A stretch of 64,000 nt of DNA from Argyresthia goedartella (GCA_949825045.1 OX463821.1:35360486-35424485), one strand, 5' to 3'; counted from the first letter of the stretch, positions 34,501 through 43,355 are shown. Notes: generated from the letters alone by a model not told the origin. Program-made: numbers and translations.

Positions 34501-35734
34501 ATTTTGGTGGCCCAATATAGACAAGGAAATTGAAGTTTTCATAGCAGACTGCTCAATATGCCAAACGCTTAGGTCGGCGCCACCCCGGGTACCCCTCACA
34601 CCCTGGCCGTTGCCAGACAAGCCATGGCAACGCATTCACATTGACTTCCTCGGCCCTATAAATGCAAAAACGTACTTAGTCATTGTGGATGCGTACTCCA
34701 AATGGGTGGAATGTTTTGACATGAGTTGTTGTACCTCAACAGCAGTGATAGACAAGTTACACGAACTTATATCACATTTTGGGTTAATGGAAACAATAGT
34801 ATCCGACAATGGTACCGCTTTTGTGTCATCAGAATTTAAGTCATTTTGTAAAGAGAACGGTATCACGCATGTTACAACGCCCACTTATTCTCCATCAAGC
34901 AATGGACAGGCTGAAATATACGTCAAAATAATTAAAAAAGGTATTAAAAGTATCATGGCTTCATCATCGACAAAAAAGGATATGCAATTTAAACTCAGGG
35001 ATTTTCTATTAGACTACAGAAACTCAAAACACTCAACGACAGAGTTATCACCGGCACAAATAATGCTGGGCAGGTCATTAAAGTCTAGATTAGATTTATT
35101 AAATCCACACCACCAATCATCATCGTCAATATCGAGTGATACATTGCAAGAAATTGTCCGAATCAAACAGTGCTCACAGTGTAATACATATAAAGGTACA
35201 AGAAATGTAAGCTTTGCGCCAAATGAAACTGTATTAGTATGTACTTACCATAAAACATCTACATCATGGATCAAGGCTATTATAAAGGAGAAGCAAGGAC
35301 AAAGCATATATTTAGTTTATATACCAAGCTTAGAAATAAGTTTAAAAAGACACAAAAATCAAATAATAAAATACAAAGGACAATATGATGGCTTGGAGCT
35401 GGACAACGACGACAGTTTTGACGACTGGTCGCCGTCGTCTCACCAGGACGGGCCTGTGTCAACCTCCTCGTCATCGCCAGCAGCTCTGCCGCCACCCCCT
35501 CCGCCTGCACATCCAAGCCTCACCCCCGCTGCCGCCGCCGCTTCAACTGCATCGATTAGCGCACCGGTGACTCACACGCTGTCAGATGACACATCTGACA
35601 CCACAGAATGTGCAAGCACGCAACTTGTTGGGGGAGAAGGAACTAATGAGCAAACGTCTGGTCAAATACGACCTAGAGATATAGGTTTAAGCATGAATTT
35701 AAGAGACCGTCCTAAGGTTAATTATAAGCAATAG
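31559..35734 (+). CDS. Mag-type Gag-Pol polyprotein
   Basis: Uninterrupted frame of 1,391 codons from the first ATG after the primer site. Gag comes first. Two zinc knuckles lie near residues 215-250 (CSVCGYTSHSANAC and CKQCGVKGHLKRMC), a double set typical of Mag. The protease motif FEVDSGSFVTTIS is near 305. The RT has LDLSNAYMQLLL (about 526) and the catalytic YQDD (about 587). The RNase H has LTVDASPSGLGAVLSQ (about 734) and TDHKPLLSIF. The integrase has an HHCC zinc region (about 960-1000), then D (HIDFLGPI, about 1027), D (VSDNGTAF, about 1082) and E (NGQAEIYVK, about 1118). The C-terminus is proline- and alanine-rich (about 1300-1345). Every catalytic residue expected is present. There is no env. 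The protein would make the particle, copy the RNA and integrate the DNA. Confidence 0.95.
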   Translation: MSNPSLIGSLPIFNHESQDWLVFKERFQQWCVANELLDDEKSQVRRRAILLSALAEVTYKLVRDLSHPKDISSLTYKEVLKLLDDHFLPRKCIIGERHMFHAALQTPGEELNEWAARVRSLATHCKFTSLDETLRDRFVLGMEPGPARDKLFTEDASTLTLAKALDIAQGLRCARAAARLVTPGTTRGYMHPLQEEAANVNRISTRQQQNRGNIHCSVCGYTSHSANACKFAKHTCKQCGVKGHLKRMCTKKNRSIQKNHNYVVDDSADVGDDDDDGKGQCIYNIRTQNGEAMMQNVNINGTTILFEVDSGSFVTTISDLIYRKHFNDIPLSNSSLVLKVYTGGKIYPLGLISLPVTYENDTKILDIHVIADGGPPHLGRNFMSAFNLKISKINHIKTENIVKSLTSKYPEVFSDRLGCFNKHTVSLYVKPDSKPIFMKARSVPFALKEKVDQELNRMVQEGILKSVQHSNYASPIVPVLKHNGNVRICGDFSQTINKQLVVEKYPLPKIEELFAKLHGGVEFTKLDLSNAYMQLLLSEDAQPLTCINTHKGLFQYTRLIYGLSSASAIFQRSIENTLTGIEGVLTYQDDVLITGCNRQEHLNRLQTVLEKFREAGLVLRKEKCSFFQESISYLGFIIDKNGLHKSPEKVNAIVNAKNPENVTQLQSFLGLVNYYRSFVPSASTVLAPFYSLLLKNAKWNWSQEHEDAFIEIKKEMASDRVLTHFDQNATLILTVDASPSGLGAVLSQLENDRERPISYASRVLSSAEKNYSQIQKEATAIIFGVKRYHQYLYGRDVPFILRTDHKPLLSIFSPNKGVPEVSANRLQRYAIFLSAYNFTIEYVRSEKNCADFFSRAGVTDSDTNSVGVGGANASADRDRAQYINHIASNNLPLQLDDVREQTNKDILMKQVCNFVMFGWPKHCDQTLKPYYNCRYEISLENGCLMRGHKLIIPNQLRHTVLSELHRSHLGIIKTKCEARGRFWWPNIDKEIEVFIADCSICQTLRSAPPRVPLTPWPLPDKPWQRIHIDFLGPINAKTYLVIVDAYSKWVECFDMSCCTSTAVIDKLHELISHFGLMETIVSDNGTAFVSSEFKSFCKENGITHVTTPTYSPSSNGQAEIYVKIIKKGIKSIMASSSTKKDMQFKLRDFLLDYRNSKHSTTELSPAQIMLGRSLKSRLDLLNPHHQSSSSISSDTLQEIVRIKQCSQCNTYKGTRNVSFAPNETVLVCTYHKTSTSWIKAIIKEKQGQSIYLVYIPSLEISLKRHKNQIIKYKGQYDGLELDNDDSFDDWSPSSHQDGPVSTSSSSPAALPPPPPPAHPSLTPAAAAASTASISAPVTHTLSDDTSDTTECASTQLVGGEGTNEQTSGQIRPRDIGLSMNLRDRPKVNYKQ

Positions 35735-35816
35735 TTAGTATCATATATTCACATGTATCTAGTTACACGTAAATATTATTACATTCTTTGTAGTATCTTA
35801 TCTAAGTCCGGAGGAG
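35735..35816 (+). other. 3' untranslated part and polypurine tract of the Mag element
   Basis: 82 AT-rich bases after the stop. The purine-rich GGAGGAG (35810-35816) directly before the 3' LTR is the likely plus-strand primer. Confidence 0.6.
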
Positions 35817-35947
35817 TGTTACGTATGTAGCTATAACTATCGAGTGCGCTAGACTGCGTCAGCGCGCTCGAACCTCTCTCTCTATTAAACAGTGGTTACT
35901 GAGCCCTAATAGCAGAACGTTGTGTTGTCATTTCCCACATACTTAAC
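35817..35947 (+). repeat. 3' LTR of the Mag-type element
   Basis: Identical to the 5' LTR over 131 bp. It is followed by TTAACCGAAATATC, where BEL pol resumes. An extra TTAAC beside the LTR end is unexplained. Confidence 0.92.
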
Positions 35948-37005
35948 TTAACCGAAATATCACGACTCAACTTGGGTCCCGAATGTAGACACTGATTCAG
36001 GGACATCCCGTTCGAGGTAGGTGCTGACCCATCAAAAACAACTCGAATCTTGCCGGTAGGGGTTCGTAGGACGGCATGGTGTGGAAGGAAACAATGATCC
36101 TCAGATCTCCAGTCCACACCCGATACCGACATGTGTCCTAACGACTCATACTCCCTCATGAAATCGACGTATTTTTGTTTAAATACGGCGTCCCTTGACA
36201 TCCTACGCTCCATCGACATCAATCTCGTCTCAGCCATCTTCCTAGATTCTCCTAGTGGCGGTCGATCGGCCCTGAAAGGCAGTCGAGTTACAAAACGACC
36301 AGAACGAAGGCGACCAGTACTATTCTGGTAAAACAACTCGCACTCTTCTTCGTCTGCGTCGACTCGACGAGCGGTGGGAGGTTCCTCTATCTCCCAGAAC
36401 CGTTGGATAGCGTCTGACAACGCTGAGCCAATAAGTATGCCATCTGACTCGGCAGGCCTAACCATTGGCAATGCCGGACCCATGATCACGTGACCAAACT
36501 TAGTATCCACAGCAATCAACCCGTCCGGCTGAAGAACTCGCCGATCCGACAACAGAAACCTACCCAAAACGTCTGCTCCCAGTAGCAGATCGACCGGGGC
36601 TGGAGTGTCAAAATCGGGATCCGCCAACTTGAGTCCTGACGTCAGGAGTCGAACGGCCGGATTCAACTTCACCAAGGGGTGTTTGCCCATGACATGCGTC
36701 ATTACTAAAGCTTGCACGGATGTTTTTGTCAAAATGTCATAACGTGGAGAGAACGTGATCACCGATTGACCAACTACATTCGTAACCGTAACATTCCCCA
36801 CGCCCCGTATTGAATTATTATACCTATTTACCTTGAGGCCCAACCATTTTGCTAAATCGTTCGATACAATGCAGCCCTGAGCTCCAGAATCTAATAGGGC
36901 GCGAACGTATGTTGGGTTGCCCGCAAAATCCCAAACAAGCACAGAGGCGATCGGTAACACCACCGTCTCCGGTTGGGGGGCAACAAATTGTTGGGCCGCA
37001 AATTC
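35948..37005 (-). pseudogene. BEL/Pao Pol, protease to RT start (copy 1)
   Basis: The minus-strand frame runs directly on from the gag TAG (37006-37008) in the same register: EFAAQQFVAPQPETVVLPIA. The protease motif is VRALLDSGAQGCIVS, the DSGA box usual for BEL. The region before the RT contains VDLLLGADVLGRF, FGHVIMGPA and ALSDAIQRFWEIEE. The RT begins HHAVLRTPTGKIRVVFDGSA and SLNQCLHSGPKLSRDIS, where the Mag element cuts in. In the second copy (61036-62406) this junction is uninterrupted. Confidence 0.9.
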
Positions 37006-38829
37006 CTAGCGAGGACCCCCGGGGCCCCACTGTGCCTGTAACCGATCAGGTAGGCAGCTATACGCCAGAGGGTCCCATTGTACAAATGGCCCACGCGCCG
37101 GTTCCATTGCCACCCTACGACGCCCCCCGAAGGGTTGTGGGCGTGAATTCAACCGTGACCGCTCCATGAGCGGGGGGGACATCACATGCGACCGACGAGG
37201 ACGAGGCGACGAGCGGGGCGACAACTGAGGCGGCGTCCGAGCCGCATCCGCATAGCTCGAAGGTGTCCCATGCCACCCGCCCGTTACGGCCTGCTCAACA
37301 TACCCAATGTCCCGCTGAGTCGGATGCTGAGTCGCAACCGAAAACTCAGGGCCCCCCATGTGATGACCCTGAGTGCGGCCCTGCACCCCTGGGTGGCCGC
37401 GCGCTTGTGGCCCCATTGCCCGCTGAGTCGGATGCTGAGTCGCAACCGAAAACTCAGGGCCCCCCATGTGATGACCCTGAGTGCGGCCCTGCACCCTAGT
37501 ACCGCCCTGTGCACGTGGGGACATTGGCCCCTGAGTTGCGCTCCGAGTCGCAAACGAATTCTCAGGGCCCCATGCCGTGTCACCCTGGGTACGGCCCTGT
37601 GGTGGCTGTTGGCCGGACCGGTTCATGCACAACAAATTGTTGTGGGCCCCACCACAATATCCGCACAATTTTGTGCGCGTGCAGTCCCTAGCCATGTGTG
37701 GCCCGAGGCACAGGAAACACCAGCCCCGCTGCTTGGCCATCCGGCGCCGTCCCTCAACCCTAAGTTCCCCGAACTTATTGCAATCGGCCACAGCATGGCC
37801 AATCTGCCTACAACATGGGCAGGTCTCACTATGTGGTGTCAATGCACTCACAGTCCCATACGACTGCCGGTTGGTGCGGTCCTTCCTCGTCGGAGGGCCC
37901 CTACTCACAGCGCTCCCGGCAGCTCTCTGTGGCTCCGAAGGATGGGTGGCCGTCAACCCCAAATTCTCTGCCCGTCGAGCCTCCTCTTCCAAAAATCCGA
38001 CCAAGTCGGAGAAGGCGGGCAGGTCCTCGGCCGACCTCCCGTGAGACTGTTCGAAACGAGTCTGCACGTCAGCGGGTAGGCGGGAAAGTACAATGTACAG
38101 CAATAGGTACGACCATTCACCAACCGGAAGTCCAAGATTCTCTAGCGCCTTGGTGACGGACAACAACGGGTTCAAAACCTCCGTCTGTATGGCCCCGACC
38201 TTGTTCACAACCGGGATACTAAACAAACGGTTCAGTTGGGCATCGGCCAACCTCCGTTTGTTGTGGTAACGTCTGACCAGCAATTGCCTGGCCGTTTCAT
38301 AGTTACCCTCCGTAACTGTCAAATGAGCGACCAGCTCCCTGGGCTCACCCCTCAATGCTGCCACCAGCTGAGCCATTTTGACAGACTTGGTAATGTCCGA
38401 TCGCATGTGCACCAAACTGTCGAACAGATTGATGAAGCTCATCCATTCACCGGACACTCCGTCAAAAGTAGGCATAGTTATAACGGGTAACCTGGTCCCC
38501 GATCCCTGATGCGGCAGAGGCGCCCCAATGTCACCACCATGGCTGGACTCGCGCTGCCTACGTATGTCCGCAGCCTTCTGCGTGATAGCAGCTGCCATCT
38601 CCATACACTGGTCGACATCCCCTAGCAACCGTGACAGCCTGTCAGGTGCGCAACCATCAACTGCTTCCGCCTGCGCGGACAATTCGAGCACCCTGTTGTA
38701 GCGTTCCTTAACGTCCATAGACCGCTCCAATACCACATCATGCCTATCTAAACGGTCTATCAGACCGTGTGCGGAGGAAAACCATCTGAGCTCCTTAGAA
38801 ACACCCTTCTGTATTTCAGACAACGACAT
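37006..38829 (-). CDS. BEL/Pao Gag (copy 1)
   Basis: Frame of 607 codons starting MSLSEIQKGVSKELRW. The first 120 residues are helical. A capsid-like middle has ITMPTFDGVSGEWMSFINLF, RGEPRELVAHLTVT and YETARQLLVRRYHN. Three zinc knuckles occur near residues 330-400 (CPCCRQIGHAVADC, CFLCLGPHMARDC, CGYCGGAHNNLLC), a usual BEL number. After these come three tandem 36-residue repeats (GRTQG...) and a basic, proline-rich end. The frame ends in TAG, directly followed in the same register by the protease, so Gag-Pol would need readthrough or reversion of the TAG. The same TAG occurs in the second copy. Confidence 0.88.
   Translation of the reverse strand: MSLSEIQKGVSKELRWFSSAHGLIDRLDRHDVVLERSMDVKERYNRVLELSAQAEAVDGCAPDRLSRLLGDVDQCMEMAAAITQKAADIRRQRESSHGGDIGAPLPHQGSGTRLPVITMPTFDGVSGEWMSFINLFDSLVHMRSDITKSVKMAQLVAALRGEPRELVAHLTVTEGNYETARQLLVRRYHNKRRLADAQLNRLFSIPVVNKVGAIQTEVLNPLLSVTKALENLGLPVGEWSYLLLYIVLSRLPADVQTRFEQSHGRSAEDLPAFSDLVGFLEEEARRAENLGLTATHPSEPQRAAGSAVSRGPPTRKDRTNRQSYGTVSALTPHSETCPCCRQIGHAVADCNKFGELRVEGRRRMAKQRGWCFLCLGPHMARDCTRTKLCGYCGGAHNNLLCMNRSGQQPPQGRTQGDTAWGPENSFATRSATQGPMSPRAQGGTRVQGRTQGHHMGGPEFSVATQHPTQRAMGPQARGHPGVQGRTQGHHMGGPEFSVATQHPTQRDIGYVEQAVTGGWHGTPSSYADAARTPPQLSPRSSPRPRRSHVMSPPLMERSRLNSRPQPFGGRRRVAMEPARGPFVQWDPLAYSCLPDRLQAQWGPGGPR
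37280..37600 (-). repeat. Three 108-bp tandem repeats in BEL gag
   Basis: Units of 36 codons, each starting GRTQG: GRTQGDTAWGPENSFATRS..., then two near-identical units GRTQGHHMGGPEFSVATQ.... Units two and three differ little until their ends. The same array is present at about 62720-63040 in copy 2. Confidence 0.85.
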
Positions 38830-39428
38830 GATCGGAACGATACTTACTCACAATTTGCAGTAACTCAATTATATTGGACCCTCCAGTCTACAACACAAAC
38901 GAGGGAACCCTAATCTATAACTTAAACAATGCTGATTTCCCCAAACAATAGAAACCGAGTTTTATATCTACACAAATTCTGTAAACAACAATTTAGTTTC
39001 CCTATATCATATAACACACACAGATAGTCAATATTAGTTCAAGTTATAAATTGCTATAAACTGAAAACAATGTCCAAACATTCATTAGCATTACTAGACC
39101 ACTAATAGATTGACTATGCAAACTTCAAACTGCAAACATGATATGACTTCAATGCAAATTTCAATTCACCTACAATGTACCTGTAATGTAATTACTATTC
39201 TGAGTCACATCTCAGTACAACTGGTCATTTAGGGAAAACTGTTATATCTGTCTGTCTACTACCAGCAATAGACTTATAGCTTACAATTCTACCAATCTAT
39301 GTGGATACAGGAACAACACCAAGTTAGCTAATAACCGCCTATACCTACAGATTGATAGTCCCAAATCGTGGGTTCCTGGAGCCCTTGACGGCTGCAAATC
39401 TCAGGAAACCACGCTCTTGCTACCAAAA
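38830..39428 (-). other. BEL/Pao leader between primer site and gag
   Basis: About 580 bp of AT-rich leader with no open frame of note. On the minus strand the sequence after the LTR is TTTTGGTAGCAAGAGCGTGG. TGGTAGCAAGAGC (39425-39413) is the probable primer-binding site; the tRNA is not assigned. Packaging signals would lie here, but none can be shown. Confidence 0.55.
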
Positions 39429-39931
39429 TGTTCAGGCCTCTCGGCACCCGATGACCTCGCAGGGGCCCATAGCTACGAGGTAGCGTAGCGATCGGATGCC
39501 AAGAAGTAAGAACGTCGGCGTTTCACCGAGCTAAAGTAAATAGATTCTATCTGACCTGGTCTGTGCTTCGTTCCCGTCAAACTCCTGTCTCTCTGCAAGG
39601 CCTGGGTGCACCCTAGGCTCTTCTTGGTAGACAGGTTCTTCAGCCAACCAGGTATGGCTGGCAGGCCAGCTTCGACGCGCACAGTGTTACGTAAATACGA
39701 ACTTTATCTGGTTCGGAGAACCACAATACACTCAGCTATAAGACAATCCTGAGGGGAGCCCGAATACAATTCCAGATGGCTTACGATTTAATTTCAATGC
39801 CCAAAATCAATACGCGTCACATTGCGGGGGCTTTTCGTCTGTCAGTCAGTTGTCAAAAAACTGCAAAGATGGCCGCAACGTCAAATTCAACGGCCGAAAC
39901 CATCGATCGAGTATCGATTTTGAATCGAACA
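39429..39931 (-). repeat. 5' LTR of BEL/Pao element 1
   Basis: 503 bp, TGTTCAGGCC...GAATCGAACA, nearly identical to 27996-28505. It is followed by AATGG, the right target-site duplication. Confidence 0.9.
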
Positions 39932-41943
39932 AATGGAATTACCCATGCCCAGGAGTCAGACCTCCCTGCTATGTCCGGGTCCCCACATATTGAGCCGGCA
40001 TCAGCTCGTGTGGTATACGGACTAAAAACAACCCCTTTGTTTTTTAACAGTTGTCTTAATAAGAATTAACTGTGAGCCATGGCCTCGGTATATGCTGAAG
40101 GCTTTCTACCTGCAATTTGCCCTTTTGGGCGATATATATGTGTATATGATATATATGGGAGGAGTTTGCCTGCTTACCCGATTTTATGAGCGGGCATCAG
40201 CTCATAGTCAACGGGCATGATAGCGGCATGTTAGGGGGGCAGATTGCCCCCGCTACTATGAAGTGGTTATATATAATTTTTTTTTTTTTTTGAGACCTAT
40301 CCTAATCCTAAACTATTTTATATTTGGGTCATTTAGGGGGGGCTCTGACCTCAGTCCGGGAGGTTTAAAGGGGCAGGGCGAGATTTTGTGTTCGTTGAAT
40401 CAAGACGGCGATCTCTTTCAATCCAAATTTGGTATCTGAGACGCTGTAGTGCTTCGGGAACACAGCCTTCGTCAAGTTGACGTGCCTGAGGGGCGGGGGG
40501 TGGTTGGGCTTTAAGAGCTTTCGTGATATCGTCCTCCGGTTCTCCTAGAACCGGAGGACGTCTTTGGGGCGCTTTTTGAAAAGGTGTTTCGTATTTATAT
40601 CTGGGGTCGGATCATAAAGGGATGCTTGTACTATAAGCGGGTTTCAGTGGCTAGATGCATTAATGAAGAAGCGTTCGGACGCTTCTTTCATATATTGCTT
40701 TACTGTGGGGAGTCTAAAGTCACTATGGAGGTCTACGTTTCGCATGTACCACGGGGCACCGGGCTTTTCGCATGAAGCGATTTTGTAAAACCTGAAGGTG
40801 CTTAAGGGAGTGGGAGCAGTGTGCAAAGACTGGACTTGCATACGTGAAGACCGGACGGATGCAAGTTTTAAATAGAGTTATTTTGCAGCGCAATGGAAGA
40901 TTGCTTTTACTTCTCATGAGCGGGTGAAGCCTACTCATGTAGAAGGCTGCTTTGTCGCGGACCGTTTTAATGTGGGATTTGAAGTTTAGTCGGGAGTCTA
41001 ATGTCACGCCTAAATACTTCACTTTATTTTCCCAGGGGATAGGGCGGTCAAAGAGGGTGATTTCGGGTAGTGAAGAGGACGCGCGGTCAGCTCGAGTTTT
41101 GCCCCTTGAGAAAAGCACGGCTGCGCTTTTCTCGGGGTTCATCTCTATTCTCCATTTGTGAGCCCATTCACCGAGGTCGGTTACTGCTTTCTGGAGTACT
41201 TGACAAACGCGCGCCCTCTTCCTACTGGTGTAATAGAGAGCCGTATCGTCAGCGTAAAGGGCTAGCTCGACGTATGGCGTGCGGGGAACGTCTTGGACGT
41301 AAAGTGAAAAGAGGGTGGGGGAGAGAACTGAGCCTTGCGGGACTCCGACGGCTATGGGGTGGGGCCTAGAACGCGATTTTTCTACTCCATAGCAAAAACT
41401 GCGCTCAGTGAGGTAGTCTTTGATAATGAGTACAAACCTATCGGGGAGGTTGAGTTGGTAAAGTTTATAAATAAGACCATTGTGCCAAACTTTTTCAAAA
41501 GCTTTCGCCACGTCAAAGAATATGGCACCGGTATCTTTGGACTTTGCCGTTGTGTGGAACCCTTTGTAAATGTGCTCCGTTATGGAAGGAAGTAGAAGGG
41601 ACTGGGCTAGAGTGACTTTAGTGTGCCGTGGAAGGAAGTATTGTAATCTCCGAAGAGAGTGAAACGATGGAAAGACTCGTCTGCTGACCTCGGAGACATG
41701 GGGCGACCAAGACAGCATGTTATCGAATACAACTCCGAGATTTTTAGCTTTATCGCTGTATTTGATTACGGTTCCGTCAAATATTAGAGGAGCGATTTGA
41801 AGTTGTTGTAACAGGTTAAGGGAGCATCTGGTTCCCAAGATCAAGGCCTGCGACTTGCTCGGGTTGACTAGAAGCCCATACGAGAGGGCCCATTTCCGGA
41901 TATTCTCGAGGTCAGCATTCAGAGCCTCCACAGCCGGAGTCAC
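39932..41943 (-). pseudogene. Chimeric RT frame: unrelated RT (element K) joined in frame to Jockey copy 2
   Basis: One open frame (41943-40723, 406 codons). The first about 120 codons (IRKWALSYGLLVNPSKSQAL, KAKNLGVVFDNMLSW) are the segment after the catalytic box of an unrelated RT. At 41584/41585 it passes, without a stop, into the middle of the Jockey RT (TEHIYKGFHTTAKSKDTGAI). Jockey motifs follow: FFDVAKAFEKVWH, GVPQGSVLSPTLFSLYVQDV, LALYADDTALYYTS and KVKYLGVTLDSRLNFKSHI. The Jockey frame, broken by a missing G in copy 1, is intact here. At its C-terminus the frame breaks near 40758. From 40720 to 39932 is 3' UTR. The fused protein has a duplicated thumb-like region and no RT N-terminus, so it should be inactive. 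Confidence 0.8.
40530..40560. repeat. Perfect 14-bp-arm palindrome in the Jockey 2 3' UTR
   Basis: CGTCCTCCGGTTCT (40530-40543), CCT, AGAACCGGAGGACG (40547-40560). Copy 1 (9268-9290) has only 8-bp arms, CGTCCTCC and GGAGGACG, around a 7-base centre. The longer palindrome arose in copy 2. Confidence 0.9.
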
Positions 41944-42287
41944 ATCACGCGGAGAAAAATGCCGGTATATTTGGAGGTCATCTGCGTAAATATGATATGA
42001 AGAAGTAAGTACATCAGAGATTGAGTTGATAAAAACCGAGAAAAGAAGGGGTGAAAGGATGCCACCCTGAGGAACCCCAGTGATCTATTCACTGGGCGCA
42101 CCAATCGGTGGATGTCTCCTCAGACTTGATGCGTTGTTGTCGATCTCTGAGATAGGAGTCAAACCAGAGGGCGGCATGAGTGGAGACATTAAGTGAATGA
42201 AGGATCGCAACCAGGATATCAAAATCCACGCAGTTGAAAGCGCTGCTGAAGTCAAGCAATGCCAGCATAGACATCCTCATCTGAATA
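41585..42287 (-). pseudogene. RT fragment of element K
   Basis: Minus-strand RT from LALLDFSSAFNCVDFD (42280) through a frame change to GVPQGGILSPLLFSVFINS and YHIYADDLQIYRHF (about 42070-41950), then LNADLENIRKWALSYGL. It lacks both ends of the RT. It continues in frame into Jockey copy 2 at 41584. The family is distinct from Jockey, B, C, F and H, and CR1-like by motif style. Confidence 0.75.
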
Positions 42288-43355
42288 AAATATATCTAGC
42301 TGAAATTTTACTTAAGGGGCAAGGTCTCACGCAATTACCTCATGTTTAATATATATAAAAAGTTGAAACATAATTAAGTAGGCATATAATTTTTTGTCTT
42401 TGCCGTTAAATTATGAAAGAGTATGTAAGCTCACAGATACACAATAGTAGCGTGACTTGGAATTTAAGATCTTCATTTTTATTTATAAGTAATAAATACC
42501 TTATCATAGAAAAAGTTATGAAAATTGGTACCTGATATCACTGAAGTCATCGTGTATAAAATAGAGTATTTAGCAATACATTACACGCGTAACATAGCGT
42601 CACGCCTTTTCCCATACGGGCTGGCAGAGGCACAACTGTGCCGGTCTGTGCCCACTTAGCTAGTGATTTAATACTCCATCTTGCATGTCAGGGGGCAAGC
42701 CCATCGCCGCAGCTAATGTAATGAAGCCGGAGTAATGAAGATTTCCTCACGATGTTTTCCATCACCGTTAGGACATCCGGTTAGATTATTTATCCTTATA
42801 TTATTCTGTTGCGTCGCGCGTCGCTACAAAGTTACATCAGTCGATTGGTTGATTTTCGTTTGAGGATTTTTTCGAGAACAATATTTTATAGATAATCAAT
42901 TTAAAGCCAATAGTAATTGAAAATATAATACTTACTTGTGATACGACACTCCCTGTTTGTGTGTATTGCGATTTGGGTATGATTTACACCTTTTTACGTC
43001 GCAGGTCACCATTTTTGTTTTTGCTGCCGATATGTCAATCGGCTGTCACCGTCCAAGCGCGACTGATTGCAAACAGTACAATTTTCCCGATTTTGTACTG
43101 TTTTTGTAGCGACACTTTCAAGCGCTCCGTGCCCTGTCCCTACTATTCAAGTCTGTGAATGGAAGATATATATTTTTAATAATGCGGAATAATAGTTATT
43201 ATTATTAATATTCGTTACAAATGATTATATGTACATATAAATAAATATATTATGCGCATATGAATACATTAATATGATACCCATGTTATTTAGATAGAAA
43301 ACACATACGTTATAGTTATAATAGAAGATAATAAATATGCAAGTATAGATATATA
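42288..43355. other. Noncoding stretch with a SINE scrap and a short inverted repeat
   Basis: Mostly AT-rich. Near 42739-42770 CCTCACGATGTTTTCCATCA resembles the conserved 3' half of another lepidopteran SINE on the minus strand. At 43071-43103 AAACAGTACAA and TTGTACTGTTT form an 11-bp inverted repeat with an 11-base loop. No gene is seen. Confidence 0.5.

Larger units (their letters stand above)
31375..35947 (+). mobile_element. Intact Mag-type Ty3/Gypsy retrotransposon
   Basis: Plus-strand element of about 4.57 kb inserted in the BEL pol gene. It has two identical 131-bp LTRs, a tRNA-Ser-type primer site, one long Gag-Pol ORF, and a purine-rich stretch GGAGGAG just before the 3' LTR. The empty site is seen in BEL copy 2 at about 61393 (GAATATCCGAAATATC). 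No clear target-site duplication is seen: the left flank ends GAATAT, and the right flank reads TTAACCGAAATATC. Identical LTRs and an unbroken ORF argue for a very recent insertion that may still be competent. Confidence 0.92.
27996..39931 (-). mobile_element. BEL/Pao LTR retrotransposon, copy 1, interrupted by a Mag element
   Basis: Minus-strand element: 5' LTR 39429-39931, primer site, leader, gag 38829-37006, TAG, pol 37005-35948 and 31374-28538, short 3' untranslated part with a small hairpin (GGACAGG...CCTGTCC, 28517-28537), 3' LTR 27996-28505. Without the Mag insertion it is about 7.4 kb, usual for BEL/Pao. Flanked by AATAG/AATGG within Jockey copy 2. The near-identical LTRs indicate a recent insertion. 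The pol frame is broken only by the Mag element and by the TAG after gag, which is also present in copy 2. Confidence 0.92.
27959..41584 (-). mobile_element. Jockey copy 2, split by BEL/Pao element 1
   Basis: The poly(T) tail and GTTGGAGGGGAAAAAAAT at 27959-27995 are the 3' end of this Jockey family (compare 8650-8690), and the body resumes at 39932 (AATGGAATTACCCATGCCCA) and runs to 41584. The 12-kb BEL/Pao element between them is flanked by AATAG/AATGG. The Jockey part totals about 1.7 kb and is 5'-truncated in mid-RT, where it joins a different RT gene in frame (41585 onward). It is very close in sequence to copy 1. Confidence 0.85.

Noticed and set aside
37186..38079. Plus-strand open frame of 297 codons over BEL gag
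   Set aside because: It is the antisense of Gag, kept open by GC-rich, repeat-bearing codons; the same shadow occurs in copy 2 at 62629-63306. The zinc knuckles and conserved frame are on the minus strand.
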